DNA of 64,000 nucleotides from Lingula anatina (lineage: Eukaryota > Brachiopoda > Lingulata > Lingulida > Lingulidae): positions 178,987-242,986 of the forward strand of contig NW_019775314.1 of assembly GCF_001039355.2 (NCBI RefSeq), written 5' to 3'. Positions 1 to 13,966 of this stretch are shown piece by piece. The translations under genes and the position numbers were made by a program. The notes under the pieces are model-generated. The model saw only the letters and a list, made by a program, of their open reading frames with translations, was not told the origin of the DNA and did not search any database. Every line of letters begins with the position of its first letter. The stretch's first letter is position 1.

Positions 1-3000
1 TTGAAAATATACGAATTATGATGAAATTTGGTTAAAAACCACAAAAAAGGCAGTGCGCCTCACGGGTAAATTGAAGTACGGATCGTCCTTGTAGCACGCA
101 AATCGGAATTAACTGAGACAAGGCACAGAGTGTTTGTTGCACAGCACGATTGTGCTCCTTCAAAGTCCCTAGTTAATACAGTGACAGCATTTTTGTCTTC
201 TTAAATTTGCGATCTTGTCTGGATGTAATTTAGCTAAAAAATCGGACAGTGTCCTTTTGGCGGTCAATAACATATATATCTTCAACATAGGCTTGACACT
301 TAATATAGGAGCATATGTTGCCATCATTTTGTATGATATCCACTATCATGGACCTTTGAATTATATTGCTATCGCTTATCGTCGAACGGTCATTACGCTT
401 TCGCACGGCCCTAGTAAACGTGAATGTTTCTAATAAGAAGGACAAATTCGCTTTTCGGTTCTCGTTTAAGGTTTCGTTACACAAGCTTGTATGTGCAATT
501 ATGGCGGTCAAATAGCATTCATTGATGCCGCTTCCTCGGGGCAATTACATCTCAAAAGTTTTTTGTCTCTTTTATAGGAAAATAAAACAAACAATGCACC
601 ACTTCCAATGGGAATGTGTTTTTCTGGCAATGTATTCGTTTCTAAAACTATTGGCGGCCAAACCGCCCAGATCTTTTACTATGTATCGTTTTCAGATATT
701 TGCTTTGATCATTTTCTGTGTAGTAAGAACGTGGTTCCAGGCGTAATTCGTCATCGCAATCAGTTCCCAAGGAGTTGCTGGTAGAAAATTCATATGGATA
801 TTCAATTATTGGGTCTCTGTGATTGTTGGCAGACGCTTGTAGCCTTTGGCATATACAGCGTCGTCCTTGAAGGTTGGATTATTTCGGTCGCAGGTGGCAC
901 TATGGACGGCTTGTTTGCAGAGAATGACGCGTTCGCCTGATTTGCTTATTGGCCCTCGCAGTGGGCAGCCGCAGCCTTTGAAGCTCGGCCTGTGAATTTA
1001 AGACGCGTATAGTCCTAAGTGCGACATCGGCGTCCATTGCCGGCATCGGTAACTTGGTTGGGTAGCTGTTCAGTGATATCATGAGTTGAGTGGGGACCGT
1101 CAAGTTGTGTCATCCGTTTCAGTGATAAAAGCAACCAGGAGAGCAGACGACATTTAACACGTGACAGAACATTGCAGACGGTATGTTGCGCGGGGCACTA
1201 TCTTAAAGACGACTAGGAAGCTTGATTGTTGTTATAGTAAGGTATGGATATCATGTATCTTTTACATAATGTGTCTTGTCATTCTGGGTTAATGAACTGT
1301 CTGTTTATGTATCGTCTGAGAGCAGATGACTCATTTTAAACATCTTCATTTGGGTGTTGGGTACATATAGGCTCTGAAAACGTTATCACCGACGGTGAAA
1401 CATCGCAGGTGGGGAACAGTCTCGCCAAGCATCTTTAACTCCGTCAGCCTGCCCTTTTCAGGGTCATTAATCTGACGCAACTTTCACGGAATGTTGTGAT
1501 GAATGCTGTGTTGATAGCAGTGGGTGATTGTGACGGGTTAAAGACGCACCACCCTTCGATCAGTTTCCAGCATCTGCTTCATTGGAGGGTCATGTCCATT
1601 CACTGAAAGCAATTACCAACTGGAACAGGTTCGTTGCCGCGTGCCACTCTCTCGTATCCCTGTAAATATTGTTCTGGCTCTAACCCCGCCCCGAGGCCCC
1701 GAAGGACACGGCTTCGGGGCATGGGTCGTCCACTGCGTGTGGCTCACTGTGTATTTTGGGGGCTAATTGGGTTTCGGTGTCCTGGGGAACGGGGGGAGGA
1801 AAATCACAGCCTGCGTACACTTCAGAATTTGGAGATTAGTACCGGTGTATGTAAAGTAAACTGGTGGAATGACCCTTCGTGTGCAGCAACCCTGGTTTTG
1901 TTGTAGTCCTCTACACCTACGTCCCACAAGAATAATTTCATTTTATTAGTCATGGAAGACAGTCAAAACTTAAGATGGTTTCCTTGTTACTGTTTTATAA
2001 TTGATTTGAGGGAGTGGTGTGGATTTTGGCCGTGACGTTACAGTTAAAATACTTTTTTTTATTTCATTCATTACCATTTTACTTTCATCAGTAACCTAAT
2101 GATAAGTGCACTGACTTCATTTAGGAACACGTTAGTTAAAATGTTTTAATTAACTGACATGTATTGGCCCCTGAAATATTCTTGACCTTTAAATAATTTA
2201 TGTTGATATTATACACATATTAAAAGATGCGTTGGTCACACCCTATATATTCAACTTTCCTAAACCTTACCAACAGCCAACCTCATAAAACACACAACAA
2301 GCATCAGTCACCCAGCAAATTAGAGTGAAACAGGAAAGAAATAATTCTCTTTTCTCAAGGAAGATAGACATCCGCACCACAGGTTACAGGTTATATTTGA
2401 ACATGGTTGGAAGGGGAAATTGCATTTCCCTTCGGGTCCTGCCCCGGTGTTTTTCTTTTGTAACGATATCAGGAGGCCGTGTAATGAGGCACAGACATGT
2501 GCTCGACCATTCGAAACCGGAGCATACGGAAATGCGTTAATTTGATTTTCACAGTCGTAAGAACCGAGGGGAAAGAAAGGGGGGGGAGGGTCCACTTTTA
2601 TTATAATTATTTCATATATTAGTGCAGGAGGCGATGAGGGTTGAACGGGGAGTCACCCCTTTACAAACACACGCGCGCGCACGAGCACACGGGGTATTTT
2701 TGCTTTTTGGGTGCCTAATAACATTTTTGTAAGTTTTGTTGTCAAGTAGGAATTTTATTTGGCTTATTCTGACAACAATGTAAGTGTTTTTGGAAACCAT
2801 TTCATGTTCAAATATATCCATAACGTCCTGGTGACAAATGAACACTGCGGGTTTGCAGTAAATGCACACCTTTCCCGTGATATATATTTTCAGTGCTCCA
2901 ATAGAATTGTCAGGACGTTAAAAAAGATAAGTTTGTTTGCTTTGTGACTTTTTAGCTTCTGGACGTGGTAAACAGACCCGCACAATTAATTCCCTCAATT

Positions 3001-6000
3001 GATAAAGTGCATGTATTAAACCAAAACGCGTTTTGAAGGCTTACATTTCCCAGATTTATCACAATGTGAGAACAAGCAATTATATTATGTCCTCTTTGTT
3101 GAAGATGATCATTTGACATTTATATTTGCTTTTGCAAAACCGCCTTGTCTAATCAAATTGTAAGTCAGAAGAGGTAGCTTACGGAATAGATAGTGCGGTA
3201 AATATATTGTTACAAACATTCATTTACATAGAATAATTACAACGGAAAGGTGGGTTCAATGGGAATTTGACAAATTGGAAAAGTGGCATTTATTTGTGCA
3301 AATTTGTGTATCTTATCCGAAATTAACCTTTGTGGTAACCTTTGTTGGAGGGTATATACACTGTTAAGACTATGGCACTAGGAATGGTGATTTGGTAATG
3401 GTAAACTTAAACACAGCACGCATCAATAGATACACGACTAACGTAACTCCGATCCACAATTACATCATCAATGCGCAAATGCAAATCAAACGAAATGAAG
3501 CGTTTATTTCCCAAATCAAAGGAAAATGAATCGGTTTGCAAAGAAAAAACATGCTCTTATATCATTTTGATTGCTTTCATGTCATTGAGATGCATCAATT
3601 TCAACGGTAAACTGATTGTGCCGATCTAATAAACGGAAACTGAAATGCACGTTGGAAATCGGCACACGATTATCTGCCAGCAACCTGTGAATCATTTGAA
3701 AATGTTAACTGCATATTTTGCAACATATAAAGTTTTCTGGCAGTGGAAGTATTTGCATTTTGAATCAGGACATAATATTGATAAGAAAAATCCGGGGGTG
3801 GGGGAGGGGAGGGTGACACATACAGATTAGGATATACTATTCCAGTGGGATTCATAATCCTTCTGTCTTTTATCGCTTTTGATATATTTTATTCTGTGGT
3901 TAGCAAAAAAATCGCAAAAATTCAACCGCGCTTTTGCTGTGTCCCTAATTATGATTTGTACTGTATAGAATTTGTGTACGAAATCAAGCGTCATATACCG
4001 TAAGACAGCCATTAATGATATTTGGCTTTGATGTACAATCCGATATTTTTATATCCTAATTCCCTTGGGACTATTTACGGTTTCGTGTTTGTACAACACT
4101 GATGATTGTCCGTCTTTGAAATTTCTCGAAAAAAAAAACATGGGAAGCTGCATATCACGGTCTTCAATACGTCAGAGAAAGAATGGAAATATCAAACCAT
4201 AACCGTGTTATAATCCATTAATTTCTACGTAACTCGTTGGATCGACCCAGGCAATGTTTTGATTGAATCTTTTTGCGTCACATGAATATATCATTTGCGT
4301 GTTTTAGTAATACATCAGAAAATAAGGATTACATTAAAATGACTTTATTTTACGATTTACAAACTGCCGTTAATTAAACGACTGAGATTATTTTTGCCAA
4401 TCACTGCTTTCAGATACATGTAAAGTGCTTAAATAGGCAATGGTTATACATTGTGGCAATGAAAGAATGTATTGGGTAGAGAACCAGTTGATTTTTTTTC
4501 TCAACGATACCATGCGTTTCTAGCGAATTGCATCAGATGAGCTCTTCTTGGTTCCTAAGCGTACTTACTGAAGAGGGGGCGGGGGGGGGGGGTGTCTTGA
4601 TAATGCGCCATCTGCAACTAGTAGGTTAAAATGACTTCTCATCGAGATGGTATAATCCGTGTTAGTTATGATAACCGTTGGGTATTGTTATTCAGAAGGT
4701 GAGTAGTCTTCATTCAGTGAATTGGTCTTTCATAGATATGAACATGTATATATATTCTATTCCCTAATTTAATCGATATGATAAGCTATACAGTGGTTTG
4801 ATATGATAATTTAGTATAATCAAGGCAATAAATAGGGCTAAAATTGAAATTAAAAATATAGCAATTAAAATGTGGGCCATGAAATGAAGACGAATTTCGT
4901 TTTTATTAACCCAATGCCTATTGGGTGCCTGGATTCAAAACACTGGTAAAATAGAGTATGCATTATCTGTACATTTTTCGGTGCATAATGTTTACAGTAT
5001 GTTTCTAACGAAAATGATCATTTTGGAAAAGCCTGCATTAGGGCGTTGGCGGTTTATGAAGTAGCGTAAACAAGTCTTGTATTCTGAAAGAAGAAGAAAA
5101 AAAAACAATTAAAGAATAACAAACCAGAGCTTCTGCCAAGAAATTTAGAAACAGCTGGACGACATTTAGTTCAAGTCTGTTAAGTGCTTCACCAGCGATA
5201 TAAGTCTTCTTGTTATGAACATACTAACTCTATTCTCGGCTACTTTCAACATGTTTTAGGGTCTATTTTGGTGGTTAACTATCTTTTTACTCGATTGAGT
5301 GTACGGCATTTGAGTCTGTTCACCTGTTGGTGTGGTAAAAAGGTTAACGGGATTTTCTAGGAGTGACTACAAAGTGAACGGCACAGGTTAATTGATTTCT
5401 TTAGGCACTCTGCTTGCACCCGAAACTGTATACATGCATCATCATTGTCGGCCTGTGAACTCCGAAAAAGAACGGGATGGCGAAAAAGGGTACAAGCATA
5501 CCCTTTTTTCATGACCGTTTGAAAAAATTATCCATTCTAGAAACGACGTATCGCATTTATTTTACCAATTCATGTAAATTGTTAATTTTCTTGATTAATA
5601 GATTCTATGTATTTTTCAAAATTATTCTGAACTTACATATTTTTATTCAGTTTATATTACTTGACACCATACATATATATCGATACTGATTTCAATGCAA
5701 AACATAATCGATACGGATGGTAACAAATTAAGATTAAAACGGCTGCTTTTACACTATTTCGACTTTTTTATCAACTTGCCGCAAACAAATTTGTAGGATG
5801 ACAACCATTGTGACAGGGTGAATTTTAGGGTGGGGCGGAATGAGTTGCTTTCTGTCCTCTCTGTTGCATTCTTCATCCCCAGCCCCACTCCTCTAAAACC
5901 CCCCCCCCCCCCCGAAAAAAAAAGTTAAGAAAATGCGTCTGGCAGCTTACTCTAGGAAACTGTGGCAAAACGGGCGCGGACTCAAATGAACACACCTGTC

Positions 6001-8425
6001 AATCCCATGCCTAGTCCCTTGATTCCTTCATTTTTGTCTCATTTGGCCTTTTCTCACAATAAAAAGTCGGGGGTGAACAACCTTTAAAAAGGAAAGAAAC
6101 TTTTAAAACATATGTGTCTAATTCACAAGAGAGGAAAGAGCGTTGTTGGTAAGGCCTTTTCAAAGTATGCCTCTGGAAAAAGCAATCTTCGAATTGAATG
6201 TGGTTAAGTTTTAGATAGAAGTTTTCGCCATGCGTGTTTGTCGTCTCTTAAGGGCTTTACCAGAACGTAAACAATGCCTAGGCGGTTGAAAAGTGAAAAA
6301 TATTTTTCATCAGCGTGGAAAAAACGGTGTTACTGTACTTCAGTTAGATTTTTTTTGTTCTGATTTTCCTTTCTGTCGTGTTTGTTGTCCCTTTTTTCGC
6401 CATCTGCTTGCAGCCATTATTATCTTGACAAAATGCAGGCCGTGTTTTTGTTAAAGCTTTGATATCGCTTCATTGTTGATGTAAATTGTTTGTCCTGTAA
6501 AGGGAATACTCATTTCGTCTTCACACCCAGTGCGACAACCCTTATCTATACAGAAAATGAAGTCGCGAAATAAACACGATTCTCACACATAGCGCTATTG
6601 TTCCCTTTATCTCAAACCATCGACTTCTTTCCGCTTTTTTTCTTCGATTGTACGTCAGTAATTCCATCAAAGAAAAATATTTACTTTTCATTGACAATGA
6701 CCAGTAGGCCGAGCCTAGGTTGATTTTGAACCAGGCCGACTTTAATTGCGTCCCGTAGCTTCGGGGTTGATATCGCGTGAGGCAGCGTATTGATATGTTT
6801 TTGGAGGAGCTTGTGTTTCTTCTCACTAATTTCATTGCTCCCTTGTTTGCCTGTTGCTTAATAAACGGAAATTAGCCGGTGACGCAGAAAGCGGTTGGTC
6901 CCTGGGCTTGTATAGCGACATCGTTTTTTTAAAAAAAGGCTTTTTGAGACGGCACGAAACCATTTTGATGCGAAAATACACGTGGATTATAAGATGTATT
7001 TTTTGTTTCGCCACACACACTGACGCACGCGCAAAAATGTGCACGCATGCACAAAGGTGTAAAAGACTTTATGCATGTACATGTATGTATGTGCAATTTG
7101 CGCTTCTACTTTGGAGTGTCAAAGTGTTTTAGGAAATATAATCGACATTTTATCTCATTTTTGATGAAATATTCACAGGGAAACCATTAAGTCACGTGTT
7201 GCTATGATACTAACCTTTCTGTAACTGTGCAAGAATATTGATGATTATAAGCTTTTGAGATACTTAAATGCTCTTTCGGTATTTTGCAAATTGGAATTTT
7301 GGAATATTGCCCTTATCCAGTGATATGCGTACTATCGTTGGTTTTCATCAAAATAAAACCATTAGGTAATCGGCCGATTACTATAAGCTCGAGTCTCTGA
7401 AATGCCGTATATTTTTAGGTGACTTTATGGAGCTGGTATTAATCCAGGAATGCGAGCACTATCATAGATTTTTGTCCAAATGAATGATTGAGTAATCGAC
7501 CGCTGTTGTAACATAGTCGTAGGTTTTTCAGGATTGGATGCTCATCGTCTTAAAGTAAAGAGCGGGGTTGCTATCATTGGGAAACTCACAAAACGTCTTT
7601 TGTAGAAAAATCAAATCTAAGTCAATATCACTGATTATTTTCATAGCCAAAAGTGAAAAAATGAAGTCTCCTGTAGTGGCTACTACACTAATATTGGCAC
7701 ACGGAGCATAGATCAGATATTTATTTTTGGTGCGGATGAACGTATGACATTCAGTTTGAAGTGATCGAATTCTAGAGTCTAAGAAAACCCAAGAAACATA
7801 TACCGAATTTCTGCCACAGATTTTGATGGTGTTCTCCTACCGTACCGAAATACTTTTTTTCTTTAAAAGAGCAAAGTGTCGTTATTATTAATGCAAATTA
7901 ACAAGAGTATAATCAAACGAAATACAACTGCACTCCATGATATCATACTGTATGTGAATCACGGTTCCTGAATATGATAGCTCGCTTCAGAGTACGGGGC
8001 AACTTTCAATGCGTCATTTGGTAAAAAAAAATTGGACCCAAATCAAATGATAAGTCGCATATAGTGCACGTGAACTGAATATAAAACTTTTTTTAATGCA
8101 TGTACACCTGCTTGTTTGGATAAAGTGCGTGTATGATATGTATACATTGAAACGTGTTTTAACAGTGGTACCTTCAAGATTAAACTCTAATATTTTCCGA
8201 ATATTATCAGCACTATACGTGCTGGTAAATCCACAACATCGTGATAGCAAAAATATTATAAAAATTAAAATTAACGCTATTTAAACAGTTTCTGCTATTA
8301 TATCAGGCTTTTCTCATGGTTTCTTCTGCAATTTTTTCCCTATCGAAGACGTTGGAACAGTGGTTGGCACAAAACTGTACGACACTAAATTATATATTTA
8401 CTGTTTCAGTGTCTCCCTATATCAG

Positions 8426-8428
<3 letters not shown>
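1..8428. other. Intergenic, no gene recognised
   Basis: AT-rich sequence with only short ORFs overlapping on both strands, none with a recognisable domain or a convincing set of splice sites. It holds a G-rich run near 4577-4592, a C run near 5899-5913 and several A/T homopolymers. I see no RNA gene or mobile element that I can define here. Distal exons or enhancers of flanking genes cannot be excluded by eye. Confidence 0.6.

Positions 8429-8429
<1 letters not shown>

Positions 8430-8466
<37 letters not shown>
8430..8466. repeat. (CT)n microsatellite
   Basis: An uninterrupted CT dinucleotide tract of about 37 bp, directly visible. Confidence 0.95.
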
Positions 8467-8471
<5 letters not shown>

Positions 8472-9073
8472 CCTATACAGATATATCATATCATTGGGCT
8501 AGATATTTATCGCACCACATTCGTGCAAGCATTTAAGCTCGCCGATAACACTTAATCACGACATACTCTACTTTCTGGGACATCCAAGTGAAACAGATTG
8601 CGCAACACTGCGTTGAATTGTATAGTGAACCTTTAAAATAAAACTCGTGCCAAGAATAGGGGTGTTATCAACGGCATACGTGGGGGCAAACATAACCACC
8701 GGGATTCTCTGCAAGATATTTACAGATCAGATACTTCAACCGTGGTGCTTTTGTACTCTACCTTGCAGCTACAGCTCTATAAAGAAGTCAGCGTGTCCGG
8801 TTTGACGGTCTGGCAGGTAGAGTGGATAGGTCACTTAATGATCATCAAACATACGATGATTATGTAAAATAACTTATCGATCATTCTAATCCAAATCAGA
8901 GCAAATTAGTGAATGCCAGTATACCAGTGGATGCCCGTAGAATACCAGCTCGTAAAGGATTTTATCTGGATGTTCTGTATTGTTTTGGGCGTCCGTCATT
9001 CATTCATTCACCTTTCACTGACTACACCTCAGCTCACCCTTATATTTATCTCCTTTGTCATTATTTTCAAGTT

Positions 9074-9095
9074 TGTGTGTGTGTGTGTGTGTGTG
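9074..9095. repeat. (GT)n microsatellite
   Basis: A GT dinucleotide tract of about 22 bp, directly visible. Confidence 0.95.
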
Positions 9096-9200
9096 CACAT
9101 TGGTTTGAGAGACATGCAGATGTGAAATTAAATCAATTGAAGCTTCCATCCTCTCCCATCTTTGTCAAATTTATTCTTTTCAACGCACTAGTTCAACCCC

Positions 9201-9221
9201 CTCTCTCTCTCTCTCTCTCTC
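9201..9221. repeat. (CT)n microsatellite
   Basis: A CT tract of about 21 bp. Confidence 0.95.
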
Positions 9222-10650
9222 GGGCTCCTGTTATCACATGATCGCCCGTCGATACATCTTTCCTCCTGTGTTATGTCGGTGCCAACCAGCGTGATTCACA
9301 GCGCCGCGTTCTACCACCACCAGTAAAGACAAATACCTCGGGTTGAGGCTAATTCGCTTCCAATGTTTGCAAAACATCATGCGGCAGATTGATTTTTCTC
9401 CTTCTTGATCGCGAGACAAGATGTCTCCATTACCCATGCCGAGGACGCAGGAGGAAAGGGTAAAAACGCGCCTCCCTCGTCTCCGATATAGCGGTTGTTA
9501 CTGGTTGTTACGGATGATGGTCGTTTTCTGAAGATGATGTTTATCATTGTAGTTGTGTTCTTTCCAAGTCAAAATTTCAACGGTTTTTAAATGATCTAAA
9601 TTACAGAAAGCTGTTGTGTTTCTCCATTTAAAAAAAGACGTGCCTGTACTAGTAAATGCACCTTCTTCTTTCAAGACATAGATTGCGTATTAAACTTAGT
9701 GTAAAGTAATAATTATAACACATTCATTCAAACCTCTTATCATTGAAAAAATGTGTTTATTTATGCAATTATTTATTTATTTAGCGAAATAAAAAAAAAT
9801 CACTTTATCCTTCTACTTTTAAAGTCAGTAAATTCCAAGATACCCATTAACTAGTCAGTGACGTATTTACGGATAAAAAAGAGATCTTTCCCCTCCATAA
9901 TCTAATGTTTGTATCACCGTTGGCCTGGCAATTGAGAATGCCGTTGAATGTAAATAAGTTGACTTAAGGAGTATACAATCGCCAGCGTGTGCAATGCGGA
10001 AATAACACACAATTTCCATTGGATGAACGAGCTTTTCTTTCATTTCGCTATTGTTCCATAATACCAAGTGTCATAGTAAATGAAATAAATCCGAAAGCTG
10101 TTCGTATTGATTTTGTACTAGTGACATAAAGTCCCTATTTGTCGCCACAACGTAAACTAAAACATCACGTTGCATTTGTATGATTTTTTTCTTTCTTTAA
10201 TCCATCACTTTGTGCTTGCTGAATACAAAAACAACAAAGGGACTGCAATTTGTTTTAAGTTTTTGCACGAACATTCTTCTAAGAAAATGGGTTATTTAGT
10301 CACGATATTACAAGGAATTCGACTGCTATACTAGCCAAACACATGGTTGGTGCCTGCACCGCGGTCTTGCAAAAGGAGTTTGCAACATGCGGTGAAGTAA
10401 TCCACTAATTATTTTTCCTCGTTAAGTATAATGTGATTTTACGTAACAGTCGTTGCATGATACAGAGAAGAAACGTCAAATGTTTTCGAAAAAATAACCA
10501 CTTGTTTCACGGAAAGGCACGTATAATGAACGTGATATGGTCTTCTGTCTGTGAATTAATGATTATAGGCCTACGTATCGGGTTCTCAGCAGGCCTTAGT
10601 TTGGCTTCAGCAGTTTTTCAGTAAATTTATTTTGTTTATCGTTCTGTTTG

Positions 10651-10652
<2 letters not shown>

Positions 10653-10734
<82 letters not shown>

Positions 10735-10760
10735 TCCTCTCTCTCTCTCTCTCTCTCTCT
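10653..10760. repeat. Long (CT)n polypyrimidine tract
   Basis: About 108 bp of almost pure CT, interrupted by a few CC steps. It produces long spurious ORFs on both strands. Pure homopurine/homopyrimidine mirror tracts of this length can form intramolecular triplex DNA. Confidence 0.97.
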
Positions 10761-13700
10761 GTATGTGTATGTACGCGCGAGTTTGTATGTGTAAAATCCA
10801 TATATACCGAGGGGGCGGGGGAGTGGCGTTTGGAAGACAATTTAAAATAAAATCACCATTCAGAAACTCTTACAACTCACCAAATAGCAACATGGGGAGG
10901 TATGGGCATGTGACCATGTTCCTTCAGTCGAACTTCCAACTCTTGCATGTGGTCCTAAAAATGCCCATGGCTCTTATGCGTACAATACGGACTATACGAA
11001 AGACCAATTGTCGCTCAAGGAAGCAATCCCCTGCATTAGAGGGGGGGGGTATAAACATGATCTTGATGAATACCTATATTCAAGGAATTTGGCATATCCA
11101 CATGCGATTGATCTGTATGTTCTGTGAATCAATTACGTACTATCTAGGATTTGAGTGATTTTTTTTTGTTTTGTCTCCCTCTCTCTCTCTCTCCCTCTCT
11201 TTTAAAAGTGTGGTTAGCCGTAAGACAATGTTTTGATGCGCTGTTCTGAATATATCGAAAATTTATAGTTAAACATAGCTGTCTGTGGAAATTAAAAAAG
11301 AGATTGACCATTTTACCAACGAGTAGAAGCACGTGCACCGACATAAACATTCCGCAAACCACGTGACCAGGCATTAGTTTTCTTGGCAACAGTCTGACCA
11401 ATCAGCGGCCTGCTCTCAGCCTGTCATGCCATAATTGAAAGTTATTATGTTCTGTCAAGTATATAAATCTGCCTAACCATGATTTACGGTGATTAGGCTA
11501 GAAGACCTAGATTGCGATTCGTACCACAGGATTATCGTGATACAGGTAAAGTAATAATGTTTTGTTACAAGCATTATAGGATAGCGTATTGACACGGGGC
11601 GGCGAATAATGGAAGCAATGGATTGGTCATAGGGATGTTATTTTTTTTAATTGATTATTTTTGGTTAGGACTCAGTTTTTGTAAATTGTCCAGAAAACAA
11701 GCTACTTTCTTTATGTAGAAATTGTGGGAAGACGGCAGTTTTTCTTGGAAATGGACTGTTTACTACTGTCTAGGGTACTGTGTCCTTATGCGTTATCAAA
11801 GAAGTGCAGATGTAGCTTCATCCAACCTGTAAACGAAGCACGAACTTGACAACCAAGTTCTATATTTACACCGTATAAATGAATGACTGAGTCCCGTTGC
11901 ACTTAATAACTTCACTCATTTGTAATTTTACAAACGCGCCATTTGCATAGATGCGTCTTTAAATATATGCCCGTTTTGAAAACTGAATTAATCCGGGCAG
12001 CAACATACACACGAGTGTATAATGTCGTCTTCTCGTCGTAAGGTTTAGCATGGTCAAACAGCGTTGAAGAACCAGTTAACTGATGTAAGCTCGTGGCCAG
12101 CTTCTAGCTTAAGTTGAAATACCAGGAAAACCCAGGGTTTCAAAATCCTTTTGTAAAATCCAACCTGTTAGAATTAGTTAAAAGCGGTCGTTGCTCACTT
12201 GAAGTAGTACGTGCAAACTCGTAAATTTTAAACCAATTATACGGTAGCTTCTTTTTTTATTGCTGACACGTGTTTCAATGCACGAGGTTGTCTCTATGGT
12301 TAAAGTAGCCTTTTATTTGGAAGATATACGAGGTGAGTGAAGTGAAGGTGTCGGGTGAAAATTTAGAGACATTCTTGTCTTCAGAGGGAAGTGTGAAAAA
12401 AGTCTCCGGTTTTTTGCACTCGGTTACTTTCTCCCGTGGTTTAGAATTTTAGTTGTCTTCAGCTAGTATGGCTGAGTAGATTAAGCAACGAGACCTGTTC
12501 CAGGAAGGTAGTAATGTTATTTAATTTTATCTGATAAGATGCTTTTGACGTTGAAGTTTGAAGTGTTCTTAAAATACAGCTATAAAATGTGTTCTCAGAT
12601 ATGTATTGATTTACTCTCGGATTCTGTCCCCACGTCATTGTTTTGGTGTTAATGCATTAAATTCATGTCTGTCTCAAGTTTTACTGTTAAATCCCCAGTT
12701 GGTTTGCTTAGTTGTCATGTCTTAACAAGTTGTCGTAATTTTCAAAATTAATTTTGGAGTCAAAATGAAAAGAAAATTAGCATTTTATGTCTCGTTGCAG
12801 ACAAGAGCATTTTTTACATTTTTCATACACTGTATACGCGTCTTTCAAAATGCTTTAAAAGTTGTAATTAAGAAAAACATAATTACGTTAATAAATAAAT
12901 GTTCAACATGATCAAATATTCCTAGTATAAAACCCTTTGAAGCTATATACGTGCATGTGTCTCGCAACAATAATGATAATAGACAACGAGAACAGATACA
13001 CTCCACAAAGCTTTTTTTCTGTGAGCTGGGACTGGCATGTGAGACGTTAGTAAAATATTGTTAACGTGCTCTTCTCACGAATGGGCGTATACTTTGTATT
13101 GGACTTAACAATGAGGAAAAACAATTGAGATTCTTATCAGAAGAATATCGTCATATTAGTTGTTACTTTTAGGCATAGAAAGCGATGAGTCTGCGTGGAT
13201 AATACATTGACCTGACCAGGTTGCAGCCGGAGATATTAATGATATAAGCGACGTAAACTTATCTTCTTTCTGTTAACGGGGCCACTGAAAGGGTAATAGA
13301 TACAGATATAGTGATAATTAAGAATGTTTCATGTATAATTGAGTATCAAAACTCCGTAAGGACACAGGCACCGTGCATCATAGTTTTGTCAGTCGTTTTT
13401 AATTGGTGATTAAAGTCAAGGTGGCAAGATTTGTTATTTCGGTGACACGATGGAGCGTCAGATAGATAATGTTAATTGTCCTATCAAACGTACGTATCTA
13501 ATTTGTGTTCTAATTGTTTTGGCCGAAATGGTTCTACGACTAGCTACGGACAGTAACACGCGTATCAACCAACTCACAAACCTTGTGCTGTCTTCAGTCC
13601 ATGTTAATTGGTCAACGCAATGATAAGTTTTAATAAGTGTATTGCGATCAAGCAACATTCTTTTTTTCTGAAGAAAACAGATTTTCCTTAATGTTGCTTG

Positions 13701-13892
13701 AGAATACTACTTCTCTCAAGAGTCACACACCTGAAGATGAATGGTGATTAGTAGTACTAACCAAAAAAAATGACAATTTGGTGCGGTAAACCTCAAAAGA
13801 TACTTGTTATATTTCGTGGAACCCCGATCAAAAATAACATTTCCTATGTACTTGAATGCAGACGGAATCAAGAACCCGAAAGGAGACGAGCG

Positions 13893-13966
13893 TACGCAAG
13901 TGCACATATTTCGTCCGTATGCACTTGCGTCGGTGTAATCAGAACATACGAACGTATGCACTTACG
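13893..13966. repeat. Imperfect hairpin plus third motif copy
   Basis: TACGCAAGTGCACATA (13893-13908) is followed after a short loop by TATGCACTTGCG (13918-13929), which is its reverse complement with a small indel. A third copy, TATGCACTTACG, lies at 13955-13966. The stem is short and no encoded product is evident. Confidence 0.6.

Larger units (their letters stand above)
8429..11205. other. Microsatellite-rich intergenic segment
   Basis: About 2.8 kb containing four CT/AG tracts (8430-8466, 9201-9221, 10653-10760, 11178-11200) and a GT tract (9074-9095). ORFs here are mostly translations of the repeats (SLSLSL or RERERE). No gene is supported. Confidence 0.7.

Noticed and set aside
10607-10850. 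Long ORFs on both strands of SLSLSL or RERERE
   Set aside because: Translations of the CT/GA microsatellite; no coding evidence.
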